From CAJCIY01 sp036379355 (GTDB taxonomy: Bacteria > Actinomycetota > Actinomycetes > Mycobacteriales > CAJCIY01), in the NCBI GenBank assembly GCA_036379355.1, contig DASVGV010000133.1:1-23588 (forward strand): 23,588 bases of DNA, written 5' to 3'. The notes below the pieces were generated by a model. It did no database searches and was not told the DNA's origin. It saw only the letters and a list, made by a program, of their open reading frames with translations. Position 1 is the first letter of the stretch. Every line of letters starts with the position of its first letter. A program made the translations under genes and the position numbers. This document shows, piece after piece, positions 1 to 9,238 of this stretch.

Positions 1-44
1 GGGCCGTACCCCTTCAACAGGCGGCGGTCGGCGGGCTTGAGCAT
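1..44 (-). CDS. Start of an unidentified gene, cut by the window edge
   Basis: An ATG at 44 opens a reading frame that runs off the left edge, giving MLKPADRRLLKGYG. A TGGAG ribosome-binding sequence lies 6 nt upstream of the ATG on the minus strand. The start is 59 bp past the stop of the membrane-anchored protein gene, same strand, so the two could be co-transcribed. Fourteen residues are too few to assign a family. The call rests only on the start codon, the ribosome-binding site and the codon pattern. Confidence 0.4.
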   Translation of the reverse strand, partial: MLKPADRRLLKGYG

Positions 45-103
45 GACGATCTCCAGGGTGGTTGCAGAAAGGACGCTGCAGGCGACGTACGGGGCGCGAG
101 GCC

Positions 104-1597
104 TCAGAGCTTGAGCTGGTCGAGAGCTGCCTTGCTTCGGCGACGCAGGAGGCCGCCGCCCCGACCGCGAACGGCGTCGGCGTAACCGAGCCCGACGACG
201 AGCACGAGTGCCCCGATACCGACCGGCAGCGCGTGGTTGCCCACGCATCCGGGGTGCTTGAAGACGTGCGTGGTGTCGCAGAAGCGGCCGATCACGGAGG
301 TCGCCGCGGCGTTCGTCGTCGCCGGGCCGGCGGTCGGAGTCGTCGCCCCGTCCAGCGAACCGCCGGTCGTACCCAGGGTGCCCAACGTGCCTGCGGTGCC
401 GAGAGATCCGCCGGTGCTGTCGAGCGACTCCGGACTGCTGCTGAGATAGCCGAAGTTGCCGAAGGCACTGGCGTACTGGGTTCCGTCGCTCACGGCGGTC
501 ACGCCGCCAAACATGACGTTCAACGACCCGGAGCCGGCCAGGATGCCGAGCAGGATGTCGCCGTTGCTGAAGATCTGTGCCGTTTGGCAGCTCGCCGCGA
601 GCAGCTGGTTCTCGAGCTGCTCGCGCAGTGGCTCGATCGCACCCAGGACCGGTGCCACACCTTGGTGACCGAGCGGCGAGTTGGTGACACCGATCGACAG
701 CGGAGTCAGAGACGCCGTGCCGTCGGGGAGCTTGCTGTACGCCGGCAGAGTGATCTGGAACCCGGTCGGGGCCAACGCCTTGTTCGCGGCCGCGAACGAG
801 GATGCCAGCTGGTCCGGCGTCACCGGCATCGGCTTCCCCGCCACGGTGAGCGATCCGACCGTGAACGTGCCGCTGTTCACGGCGCCCGCGCCCGTGCGCT
901 GGTGCGCAACCTCCTGCATGTTGCCGATCTGCACGAGGCCGCCGAGGAGCGAGATCGAGCCGACGGACGTCGTCGCCGTCACGTCACGCGCATTGCCGCC
1001 GACGACGCCGCCGGTCGCGCCGGACGACAGCCCGGACACGGTGATGAGCCCGGCGAGGGAGAACGCGCCCCCCTGCGTGGAGGCCTTGCCGCCGGGATTG
1101 GGCGCGCCGGTGCTGGCCACATCGAGCACCCCGACGTCCGCCGGGGCGGTGGAGTTGTTGCCGGTGATGTCCTGGTGGGCGGTCTGCGGCTTGCCGTCCG
1201 GCGATTCGGCGATGAGCGGCTGCGGGAAGTCGGACGACTTGAAAGTCGGCTGCGATCCGTCGCACTGCGGGCCGGTGAGCGCCGTCTCTACCGCGCCAAG
1301 GTCCAAGTTCTGCGCCGAGGCCTTGCCCTCGGTGTCGCTGTAGCCCGCGATGGACGTTCCCACCGCGATCGTGGCCTGCAGGTTGCCCACAGTCGGCACG
1401 AGCCGCATCGCCTGCGCGACGCCCTGAGCCTCCCCGAGAATGAAACTCGAGTCGTCCGCCGGCGCGGCGTGCGCGCGGACGGCGCCGATCGGCAACGTCA
1501 GCGCCGCGACGACCAGGGCCGCCGCCGGCCAGGCCGCGCGACGCACGATGCTCCGTCGCGGGCGGGTTCCGTCTTCGCCCGAGCCGGCTTCCCTCAT
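104..1597 (-). CDS. Secreted, C-terminally membrane-anchored protein of unknown function
   Basis: A protein of 497 aa. The N-terminus has an arginine-rich n-region, a hydrophobic core (WPAAALVVAALTLPIGAV) and an Ala-X-Ala site before APADDSS, which is a Sec signal peptide. The exported part is rich in Gly, Ser, Thr and Ala with few charges, like many actinobacterial 'choice-of-anchor' surface proteins. A low-complexity Gly/Thr/Leu stretch (GTAGTLGTLGTTGG) leads to a two-Cys segment (FCDTTHVFKHPGC), one hydrophobic helix (LPVGIGALVLVVGLGY) and a basic tail. This is a stop-transfer anchor, not an LPXTG sortase signal. I chose the ATG at 1597 because GAGGTG sits 6 nt upstream; in-frame ATG 1618 and TTG 1621 have no good ribosome site. 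The order implies attachment to the outer face of the membrane. I recognise no catalytic motif. Confidence 0.8.
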   Translation of the reverse strand: MREAGSGEDGTRPRRSIVRRAAWPAAALVVAALTLPIGAVRAHAAPADDSSFILGEAQGVAQAMRLVPTVGNLQATIAVGTSIAGYSDTEGKASAQNLDLGAVETALTGPQCDGSQPTFKSSDFPQPLIAESPDGKPQTAHQDITGNNSTAPADVGVLDVASTGAPNPGGKASTQGGAFSLAGLITVSGLSSGATGGVVGGNARDVTATTSVGSISLLGGLVQIGNMQEVAHQRTGAGAVNSGTFTVGSLTVAGKPMPVTPDQLASSFAAANKALAPTGFQITLPAYSKLPDGTASLTPLSIGVTNSPLGHQGVAPVLGAIEPLREQLENQLLAASCQTAQIFSNGDILLGILAGSGSLNVMFGGVTAVSDGTQYASAFGNFGYLSSSPESLDSTGGSLGTAGTLGTLGTTGGSLDGATTPTAGPATTNAAATSVIGRFCDTTHVFKHPGCVGNHALPVGIGALVLVVGLGYADAVRGRGGGLLRRRSKAALDQLKL

Positions 1598-1675
1598 CCC
1601 TCGCACCTCGTCGTCCATCAAGACGGTTGCCGCCGTCTCCCCCGAAATGTGGCTTTCGCGTGCAATGCGCCCTGG

Positions 1676-1704
1676 ACCGTATGACAGCAGTCACAGACAT
1701 ACAA
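1676..1704 (-). promoter_or_regulatory. Candidate sigma-70-type promoter for the membrane-anchored protein gene
   Basis: On the minus strand, a -35 like TTGTAT (1704-1699) is separated by 17 bp from a -10 TACGGT (1681-1676). This would start transcription near 1669 and leave a leader of about 70 nt before the ATG at 1597. The rest of the 1598-1750 gap shows nothing else I can name. Confidence 0.45.
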
Positions 1705-1750
1705 GGAACGACGCCGGCCCCGATCGGGATACGGCCGGTCGCCGGGATCT

Positions 1751-2599
1751 TCAGCCGCGCAGGTGCACGTCCGCCCAGGACAGCACGGGACGGAACCCGA
1801 TCCGCCGGTAGATGCCGCTGGACGTGCGGTTCGCGTCGTCGGCGAAGAGCGTGACGACGGCGGCACCGGCCGTGAACAGGGCCCGTACGGCGTGCTCGGT
1901 AAGGACGGTGGCCAGGCCGGCGCCCCGGTACGCGGGCGGCGTGTAGACCGGCCCGATGCGGGCGACTCCCCCGCCGGTGTGACGCGCCCCCGCCATGGCA
2001 AGGACTCCGTCGCGGTCCCAGACGTGCAGGGCCCGGTCGGCTACCGCCTGCCGGACGCGGGCCGGCGGGTCGGGCGGCGCGACGGTGCCGGCCTCGGCGA
2101 CGAAGGCCAGCCACCAGTCGGTGAGCAGCGGAAGGTCGTCCTCGGTCGCGGGGCGCGCCGCACCGCTGGGTCGGGCACGGGGGTCCGGCACGATCTCGGC
2201 CGGTCCGTCGATGCGGTAGAGCGTCTCGTCCCTGCTCCCCGCCAGCGTGCCGCCCGTCAGGTGTGCGAGCCGCCCGGCGACGAGCGTGGCCGTCGGACGC
2301 GGACCGACGACGGCCGCGAGATTCACCAGTCCGGGCTGGCCCGCGCCCGCGCGAACGGCCACCTCGGCGGCGAGTGCGAGGGCGGCCTCGTACGGGACTT
2401 CGGTGACACCCAGCCCCCACGGGGGCGTGCACCACGCCGCGCCGAGTACCTGGCCGGCGTCGTCCCGCAGTTCTCCCCAGAGGCTGTTCGGGACGGTCGG
2501 CTGCGCCAGCACGCCCAGGAGCAGGGTGTGCGTGACCGGGTCGGCACGCAGGAACCCGAGCGTGTCGGGCGCGTACGCGTCCGGGAACGACCAGGTCAT
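1751..2599 (-). CDS. GNAT family N-acetyltransferase
   Basis: A protein of 282 aa. The GNAT fold is in the C-terminal half (about 145-282): the acetyl-CoA pyrophosphate loop reads YRGAGLA (224-230) after the beta-strand VARIGPVYTP, and the family's closing element is SGIYRRIGFRPV (261-272). The N-terminal half looks like the degenerate first domain of two-domain GNATs. The acceptor substrate cannot be read from the sequence. The frame stays open upstream, but those residues would overlap the divergent carbonic anhydrase gene, so I place the start at ATG 2599 (MTWSFP). The two divergent genes are 33 bp apart and may share a control region. Confidence 0.85.
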   Translation of the reverse strand: MTWSFPDAYAPDTLGFLRADPVTHTLLLGVLAQPTVPNSLWGELRDDAGQVLGAAWCTPPWGLGVTEVPYEAALALAAEVAVRAGAGQPGLVNLAAVVGPRPTATLVAGRLAHLTGGTLAGSRDETLYRIDGPAEIVPDPRARPSGAARPATEDDLPLLTDWWLAFVAEAGTVAPPDPPARVRQAVADRALHVWDRDGVLAMAGARHTGGGVARIGPVYTPPAYRGAGLATVLTEHAVRALFTAGAAVVTLFADDANRTSSGIYRRIGFRPVLSWADVHLRG

Positions 2600-2619
2600 C
2601 GGCCGATGATCGCCGGTCG

Positions 2620-2625
2620 TAGGGT
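2620..2625 (+). promoter_or_regulatory. -10 element (TAGGGT) of a probably leaderless gene
   Basis: TAGGGT lies 7 nt before the ATG at 2633, so transcription would begin at or next to the start codon. The AGGGTG inside it could instead act as a ribosome-binding site on a longer transcript, which is why confidence is moderate. Confidence 0.45.
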
Positions 2626-2632
2626 GCGCGTC

Positions 2633-3157
2633 ATGGCGATTTACGCGCTCGGTGACCGCGTCCCGGACATCGACCCGACGGCGTACGTGCACCCCATGGC
2701 GACCGTGATCGGCGACGTGCGGCTCGGACCGCAGTCCAGCGTCTGGCCGGGCGCCGTGCTGCGTGGCGACTACGGCACCATCACCGTCGGCGCCCGCACG
2801 TCGATCCAGGACGGCTCGGTGATCCACGCCACGGCGACCGAGCCGACCACGGTCGGCGACGACTGCGTGATCGGCCATCTCGTCCACCTCGAGGGCTGCA
2901 CGATCGAGGACGGGTGCCTGGTCGGTTCCAACTCGGTCGTCCTGCACAACGTCGTCGTCCGTTCGGGTGCGCTCGTCGGCGCATCGGCGCTGTGCCCGAA
3001 CAACCTCGAGGTGCCCAGTGGCGCGATGGCGCTCGGTGTCCCGGCGAAGATCAAGCCGGACAGCGTGAAGCCCGAGATGATCGCCCCCGGAGCGGCGCTC
3101 TACGCCTGGAACGCCGAGCGCTACCCCAAGGAGCTTCGCCGCCTGGACGCGGACTGA
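2633..3157 (+). CDS. Gamma carbonic anhydrase family protein (left-handed beta-helix)
   Basis: A protein of 174 aa, the usual length. It has the hexapeptide repeats of a left-handed beta-helix (VIGDVRLGPQSSVW, ITVGARTSIQDGSVI, TVGDDCVIGHLV, TIEDGCLVGSNSVV) and a C-terminal helix. Gamma carbonic anhydrases work as trimers with a metal bound by three histidines at subunit interfaces. Two of these are present, His65 (VIH) and His82 (IGH). Where most family members have GHxxxLHGC, this one has GHLVHLEGC: Glu87 replaces the third His, and a His is at position 85. The fold is secure; carbonic anhydrase activity is not. Such homologues may act as metal-dependent thioesterases or be inactive. It is monocistronic and divergent from the GNAT gene. 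Confidence 0.88.
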   Translation: MAIYALGDRVPDIDPTAYVHPMATVIGDVRLGPQSSVWPGAVLRGDYGTITVGARTSIQDGSVIHATATEPTTVGDDCVIGHLVHLEGCTIEDGCLVGSNSVVLHNVVVRSGALVGASALCPNNLEVPSGAMALGVPAKIKPDSVKPEMIAPGAALYAWNAERYPKELRRLDAD

Positions 3158-3158
3158 C

Positions 3159-3174
3159 GCCCGTGCCGACGGGC
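3159..3174 (+). terminator. Short hairpin just after the carbonic anhydrase gene
   Basis: Perfect 6-bp stem GCCCGT / ACGGGC with a GCCG loop, beginning 1 nt after the stop codon. There is no U-tract, as is common for actinobacterial terminators. It faces the convergent VOC gene. Confidence 0.4.
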
Positions 3175-3221
3175 TGATCGCGCGGCAGCCGTCGCTGGAG
3201 GCGAGGTTCTGCCGGCGACGC

Positions 3222-3247
3222 GACCGCGTGGGTGCAACCCCGCGGTC
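3222..3247 (-). terminator. Strong hairpin overlapping the stop codon of the last operon gene
   Basis: GACCGCG-T-GGGT and ACCCCGCGGTC form an 11-bp stem with one bulged base and a GCA loop. The arm nearest the gene reaches into the TGA at 3248-3246. The position at the 3' end of the acnA-VOC-IMPase-VOC operon suggests it ends or stabilises that transcript. No U-tract is visible. Confidence 0.5.
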
Positions 3248-3662
3248 AGGACCGCCGGCTGTCCGGTGACCAGTACAGCTCGCCCGCGTCGTACTGGCGC
3301 AGGAAGCAGAACTCGTTGCCCTCGGGGTCGCGCAGCACCACCCAACGGTCGCCGTCGTAGACGTCCGGAGCCCGGGTCGCGCCCAGCGCGAGCGCGGTCT
3401 CGACGGCCTCGTCGAGGTCGTGCGCCCGCAGATCGAGGTGCAGGCGGTTCTTCACCGTCTTGGCTTCGGGCACGCGCAGGAAGTCGAGGTTCGGGCCACC
3501 GAGCGCGTAGACGCTCGCGTCGCCGTCCTCGTCGACCACCCAGGGTGCGCCGAGAAGGCGGGCGTAGAACTCGGCCAGCGCGGCCGGGTCGGCGCAGTCG
3601 ACCGCGATCGCCGCGAGCCCGTGGACGGAGGGCGGAGCCTCCGGTGCGTCATGCATGTCCAT
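3246..3662 (-). CDS. VOC family protein (glyoxalase/bleomycin-resistance fold)
   Basis: A protein of 138 aa made of one vicinal-oxygen-chelate domain. The pattern begins with a beta-strand HGLAAIAVDCADPAALAEFYARLLG (14-38), continues through RLHLDLRAHDLDEAV (73-87) and ends in the typical DPEGNEFCF strand (112-120). His75 and Glu117 are where metal ligands often lie in this fold. The domain resembles the Glyoxalase_6 type, for which no single reaction is known. The start is ATG 3662; an in-frame ATG at 3656 is possible. It is the last gene of the acnA operon, 20 bp after the IMPase stop. Substrate unknown. Confidence 0.82.
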   Translation of the reverse strand: MDMHDAPEAPPSVHGLAAIAVDCADPAALAEFYARLLGAPWVVDEDGDASVYALGGPNLDFLRVPEAKTVKNRLHLDLRAHDLDEAVETALALGATRAPDVYDGDRWVVLRDPEGNEFCFLRQYDAGELYWSPDSRRS

Positions 3663-3682
3663 CGCGCGAGAGTGCCAGCGAC

Positions 3683-4498
3683 CTACGACACGTCCTCGGC
3701 CCACGACTCCAGCGCCAGCGGCTCGGCGTGCCGCGCCAGCGCAGCGTGCAACAGGTCGAACAACGCCGGCGGAGCCGCGATGGTGAGGGGACGCCCGGCC
3801 GGCGCACCGTGGAGTCCCTCGACCCGGCAACCGGCCTCCGCGGCGATCAACCCGCCCGCCGCGAGATCCCAGGGGTACGCGCCCTGCTCGTAGTAGGCGT
3901 CGACGTGGCCGGCGGCCGCCGAGCACAGGTCCAGCGCCGCGGATCCCAGCCGCCGGATGTCGCGCACCCGGGGCAGCAGGTCGGCGACGATCGTCGCCTG
4001 CCGGGCCCGGCGGGCGGACTCGTACGAGAAGCCGGTGGCGACCAGCGCACCGGCCAAGGTGTCGACCGTCGAGCAGGTGACAGGCGCACCGTTGCGGAAC
4101 GCGCCGCGTCCTCGCACGGCGGTCCACGTCACGTCGCGCGGCACGTCGTAGACGACGCCCGCGACGACCTCCCCGTCGGCCTCGCAGCCGATCGAGACGG
4201 CCCACGAGGGCAGGCGGTACAGGAAGTTCACGGTCCCGTCGACCGGGTCGATCACCCACCGCACGCCGCTCGTACCCGGACGGGCCGCACCCTCTTCGCC
4301 CAGCAGACCGTCGTCGGGCCGCGCATCGAGGAGCCGCCCCGCGATGAGCCGCTCCGAGGCCCGGTCCAGCGCGGTGACGACGTCGGTCGGCGACGACTTG
4401 GTGTCGATGTCACTGGACATCGACTCGCGGCCGTCGCGCAGCAGCGCACCCGCCTCGTGCGCGACGGTGACCGCCAGGGCCAGCAGCTCGTGGCTCAC
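3683..4498 (-). CDS. Inositol monophosphatase family protein
   Basis: A protein of 271 aa, full family length. All metal-binding motifs of the Mg-dependent, Li-sensitive phosphatase fold are present: Glu68-Glu69 (LLGEEG), the signature WVIDPVDGTVNF (81-92) with Asp84 and Asp87, and PWDLAAG (209-215) with Asp211. Known substrates of the family include myo-inositol phosphates, histidinol phosphate, fructose-1,6-bisphosphate and PAP; the sequence alone does not choose among them. The start is a GTG (VSHELL), 7 bp after the upstream VOC gene. The frame stays open further upstream, but those residues overlap the VOC gene in another frame. In a mycothiol-producing organism an inositol phosphatase role is attractive but unproven. 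Confidence 0.9.
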   Translation of the reverse strand: MSHELLALAVTVAHEAGALLRDGRESMSSDIDTKSSPTDVVTALDRASERLIAGRLLDARPDDGLLGEEGAARPGTSGVRWVIDPVDGTVNFLYRLPSWAVSIGCEADGEVVAGVVYDVPRDVTWTAVRGRGAFRNGAPVTCSTVDTLAGALVATGFSYESARRARQATIVADLLPRVRDIRRLGSAALDLCSAAAGHVDAYYEQGAYPWDLAAGGLIAAEAGCRVEGLHGAPAGRPLTIAAPPALFDLLHAALARHAEPLALESWAEDVS

Positions 4499-4505
4499 GC
4501 GCCGG

Positions 4506-4900
4506 CTACGCCCGGTCCGATACCGGCCCGGCGGCGATGAGCTCGACCCGGTTGCCGAACGGGTCGGCGGTGTGCCCGCGACGGACACCCTCGATGCTGT
4601 CGTCCGGGGTGTACGGCAGCCCCGCCCGTGCGAGCGCGGCGAGGAGCGCGTCGAGGTCGTCGACCAGCAGCCCGGGATGCGCCTTGCGGGCGGGAGTGAA
4701 CGGCTCCTCGACGCCGAGGTGGATCTCGCCGACGGCCGACGCCGAGCCGGGCAGGGCGAACCAGCACCCACCACGAGCGGCGAGCACCGGAGGCTTGGGT
4801 CGCTCGACCAGTCCGAGCAGGCCGACGTAGAACTCTCGCGCCTCGTCCTCGGCCCCGCGTGGCATGGCCAGCTGCATGTGGTCGAGGGCGACGGCGCCCA

Positions 4901-4901
<1 letters not shown>
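4506..4901 (-). CDS. VOC family protein (glyoxalase fold)
   Basis: A protein of 131 aa with one VOC domain. His8 (LDHMQL), the helix EAREFYVGLLGL (20-31), His61 (EIHLGV), and the closing ADPFGNRVELI (112-122) with Glu120 fit the betaalphabetabetabeta module and its usual metal-ligand positions. Its ATG shares a base with the acnA stop (TGATG), so its translation is probably coupled to aconitase. It is distinct in sequence from the second VOC protein at the end of the operon. Family members include glyoxalases, dioxygenases and antibiotic-binding proteins; the substrate cannot be inferred. Confidence 0.85.
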
Positions 4902-7669
<2,768 letters not shown>

Positions 7670-7721
7670 CGTCTGGTCCTCCTCGACCTCAGGGTGGCTC
7701 GGGCTCCACCCTCCCACGCCC

Positions 7722-7750
7722 CATCCTTGCCCCATCTATCTCGATGTCAA
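7722..7750 (-). promoter_or_regulatory. Candidate acnA promoter
   Basis: On the minus strand a perfect TTGACA (7750-7745) lies inside the 18-bp palindrome. At 16-17 bp further are weak -10 candidates AAGGAT or AGGATG (7728-7722). If correct, a repressor on the palindrome would cover the -35. The -10 is poor, so the exact start site is uncertain. Confidence 0.4.
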
Positions 7751-7754
7751 GATA
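7737..7754. promoter_or_regulatory. 18-bp near-palindrome, candidate MarR operator between acnA and marR
   Basis: TATCTCGATGTCAAGATA: seven of nine base pairs are symmetric, including outer arms TATCT / AGATA. It is the only AT-rich symmetric site in the 122-bp divergent gap, about 38 bp before the MarR start and 68 bp before the acnA start. Size and symmetry fit the dimeric winged-helix binding of MarR proteins, which often control their own promoter and the divergent gene. Confidence 0.55.
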
Positions 7755-7779
7755 CATGCCGTCGAGAATCTCGTGGCGT

Positions 7780-7785
7780 TACGCT
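7780..7785 (+). promoter_or_regulatory. -10 element (TACGCT) of the leaderless MarR gene
   Basis: TACGCT is followed by 6 nt and then GTG at 7792. There is no ribosome-binding sequence before that GTG, so translation from a leaderless transcript is the simplest reading. Confidence 0.5.
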
Positions 7786-7791
7786 CGTCCT

Positions 7792-8313
7792 GTGACTCCT
7801 CCACGAACGCGCGCCGCCGATCCGGCGCGCGACGAGGTCGACGCCCTGGTCGGCCGGTGGCGGGAGGAGCGGCCCGACATCGACCCCGCCCCGCTCGAGG
7901 TGTTCTCGCGCGTCTCGCGCCTGGCCGTCCTGGCCGACCGCGAGCGGCGTGAGGCCTTCGCGAGCCACGGCCTCGAGCTGTGGGAGTTCGACGTCCTCTC
8001 GGCCCTGCGGCGCGCGGGCAGCCCGTACGCGCTGACTCCCGGAGCGCTCCTGCGGGCGACGCTTGTCACCAGCGCGACCATGACGCACCGCGTGGACCGG
8101 CTCGTGGCCGGCGGCCTGGTGACACGAGGCCCCGACCCGGACGACCGGCGGGGCGTGCTCGTACAGCTCACGTTCGCCGGTCGGGCTCGCGTCGACGCGG
8201 CCCTGGAGTCGCTCGTGCAGCACGAGGACCGCCTCCTCCAACCGCTGGCCAAGGCCGAACGGCGCGACCTGGCCGCGCTGCTGCGGCGGCTGCTGCTGCC
8301 GCTCGAGGGTTGA
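7792..8313 (+). CDS. MarR family transcriptional regulator
   Basis: A protein of 173 aa. The winged helix-turn-helix covers about 60-135: helix ELWEFDVLSALRRAG (62-76), recognition helix SATMTHRVDRLVAGGLV (94-110) and the wing DPDDRRGVLVQLTFAG (115-130), which carries the family DxRxxxVxLT signature. Flanking helices form the dimer interface. There is no cysteine, so it is not a thiol-sensing OhrR-type member; it would respond to a small ligand or a non-redox signal. The frame can be extended to ATG 7744, but that would overlap the operator-like palindrome, and GTG 7792 has a -10 at leaderless spacing. It is divergent from acnA and probably autoregulated through the palindrome at 7737. Confidence 0.88.
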   Translation: MTPPRTRAADPARDEVDALVGRWREERPDIDPAPLEVFSRVSRLAVLADRERREAFASHGLELWEFDVLSALRRAGSPYALTPGALLRATLVTSATMTHRVDRLVAGGLVTRGPDPDDRRGVLVQLTFAGRARVDAALESLVQHEDRLLQPLAKAERRDLAALLRRLLLPLEG

Positions 8314-8322
8314 CGGGCGGCG

Positions 8323-9216
8323 CTACGCCGACCCGAGGAGCGCCGCGACGTCGGCGTCGGTGATCGTCGCGGCGTGTGTCCGCTCCAGGAAGGACACGAC
8401 CAGCCGGGTGAAGCGGACCGGCTCGTCCACGTGGGGGAAGTGACCGGCCTGCTCGAGGACCTCCAACTCGCTGCCCGGTGCGGCCTCGTGCATCGCGGCC
8501 CCGTGCTGGACGGGGATGATCGCGTCTCGAGCACCCCAGACGACGAGCGTCGGCAGCAACGCCGTGAGGTAGAGGCGGTCTCGCGCGTCGACCGCCTGCC
8601 CGTGCAGCGACACCGACGTGCGCACCGTCCGCAGGAACGATCGCCGCGACGACGCGCGGGCGAGCAGGCCCACACCCCGCCCGAGCTCGACGACGCCGGG
8701 GCGCGGGGGCGCCCCCACCGCGGTCAGGACCTGACCGGTCCAGCGCGCCAGAGCCCGTACCGGCGGCGAGGAGATGACCGGCAGCACGAGCTCAGCGCCG
8801 GGCAACGTCGCGGCCCGGAGCGCGAGACTGACCTCCGGCCCGAGCCCGCCCGCGTCCACGAGCACGAGGCGGGACACCAGGTCGGGAAACAGGTAGGTCA
8901 TCTGCATGGCGATCCCGCCGCCGAGCGAGTGCCCGACGACGGTCACGCGGGACACGCCGAGCACGCGCAGCAGGTCGCGCAGGTACGCGGCGTACCCGGG
9001 GATCGAGCAGTCGCCGCCGGCCTCCTCCGCGTCCCCGTGCCCGGGCAGGTCGGGCGCGAGGACGTACGCGTGTTCGCCCAGCCGGTCGAGCACCGGGTCC
9101 CACGTGTGCTTGTCGCCGGCCAGACCGTGGACGAGCAGCAGGACCGGGCGGCCGTCCGGTCGTCCCGCGGTCAGGAACGACGCGCGGTGACCGTGCACCA
9201 GGACGGGTTCGGACAC
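8323..9216 (-). CDS. Alpha/beta hydrolase
   Basis: A protein of 297 aa with a complete alpha/beta-hydrolase catalytic set. The oxyanion region is LLLVHGLAGDKHTW (26-39), the nucleophile elbow GHSLGG gives Ser97, the acid is Asp231 (VVWGARDAIIP) and the base is His259 (QAGHFPHVDEP). A helical lid occupies about 125-210. The Ser nucleophile points to an esterase, lipase or C-C hydrolase rather than an epoxide hydrolase or dehalogenase. The start is GTG 9216, 22 bp after the acyl-CoA dehydrogenase stop, so the two are probably co-transcribed and this may release or hydrolyse an acyl product; that is inference. It converges with the MarR gene, 9 bp apart. Confidence 0.87.
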   Translation of the reverse strand: MSEPVLVHGHRASFLTAGRPDGRPVLLLVHGLAGDKHTWDPVLDRLGEHAYVLAPDLPGHGDAEEAGGDCSIPGYAAYLRDLLRVLGVSRVTVVGHSLGGGIAMQMTYLFPDLVSRLVLVDAGGLGPEVSLALRAATLPGAELVLPVISSPPVRALARWTGQVLTAVGAPPRPGVVELGRGVGLLARASSRRSFLRTVRTSVSLHGQAVDARDRLYLTALLPTLVVWGARDAIIPVQHGAAMHEAAPGSELEVLEQAGHFPHVDEPVRFTRLVVSFLERTHAATITDADVAALLGSA

Positions 9217-9238
9217 GTGGCTTGCCGCTTCCGAGTGT

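Noticed and set aside
104..220. LPXTG sorting signal at the C-terminus of the surface protein
   Set aside because: The segment before the last hydrophobic helix reads NHALPVGIG; there is no LPXTG or close variant, so sortase attachment is not supported.
62..1684. A 540-residue plus-strand open frame over the membrane-anchored protein gene
   Set aside because: The opposite strand has a signal peptide, terminal membrane helix, promoter and ribosome site; this frame is Arg-rich with no recognisable domain.
4499..4774. A longer N-terminus for the inositol monophosphatase-like protein
   Set aside because: The extension overlaps the VOC gene in another frame and has no family similarity; the GTG just after the VOC stop gives the normal family start.
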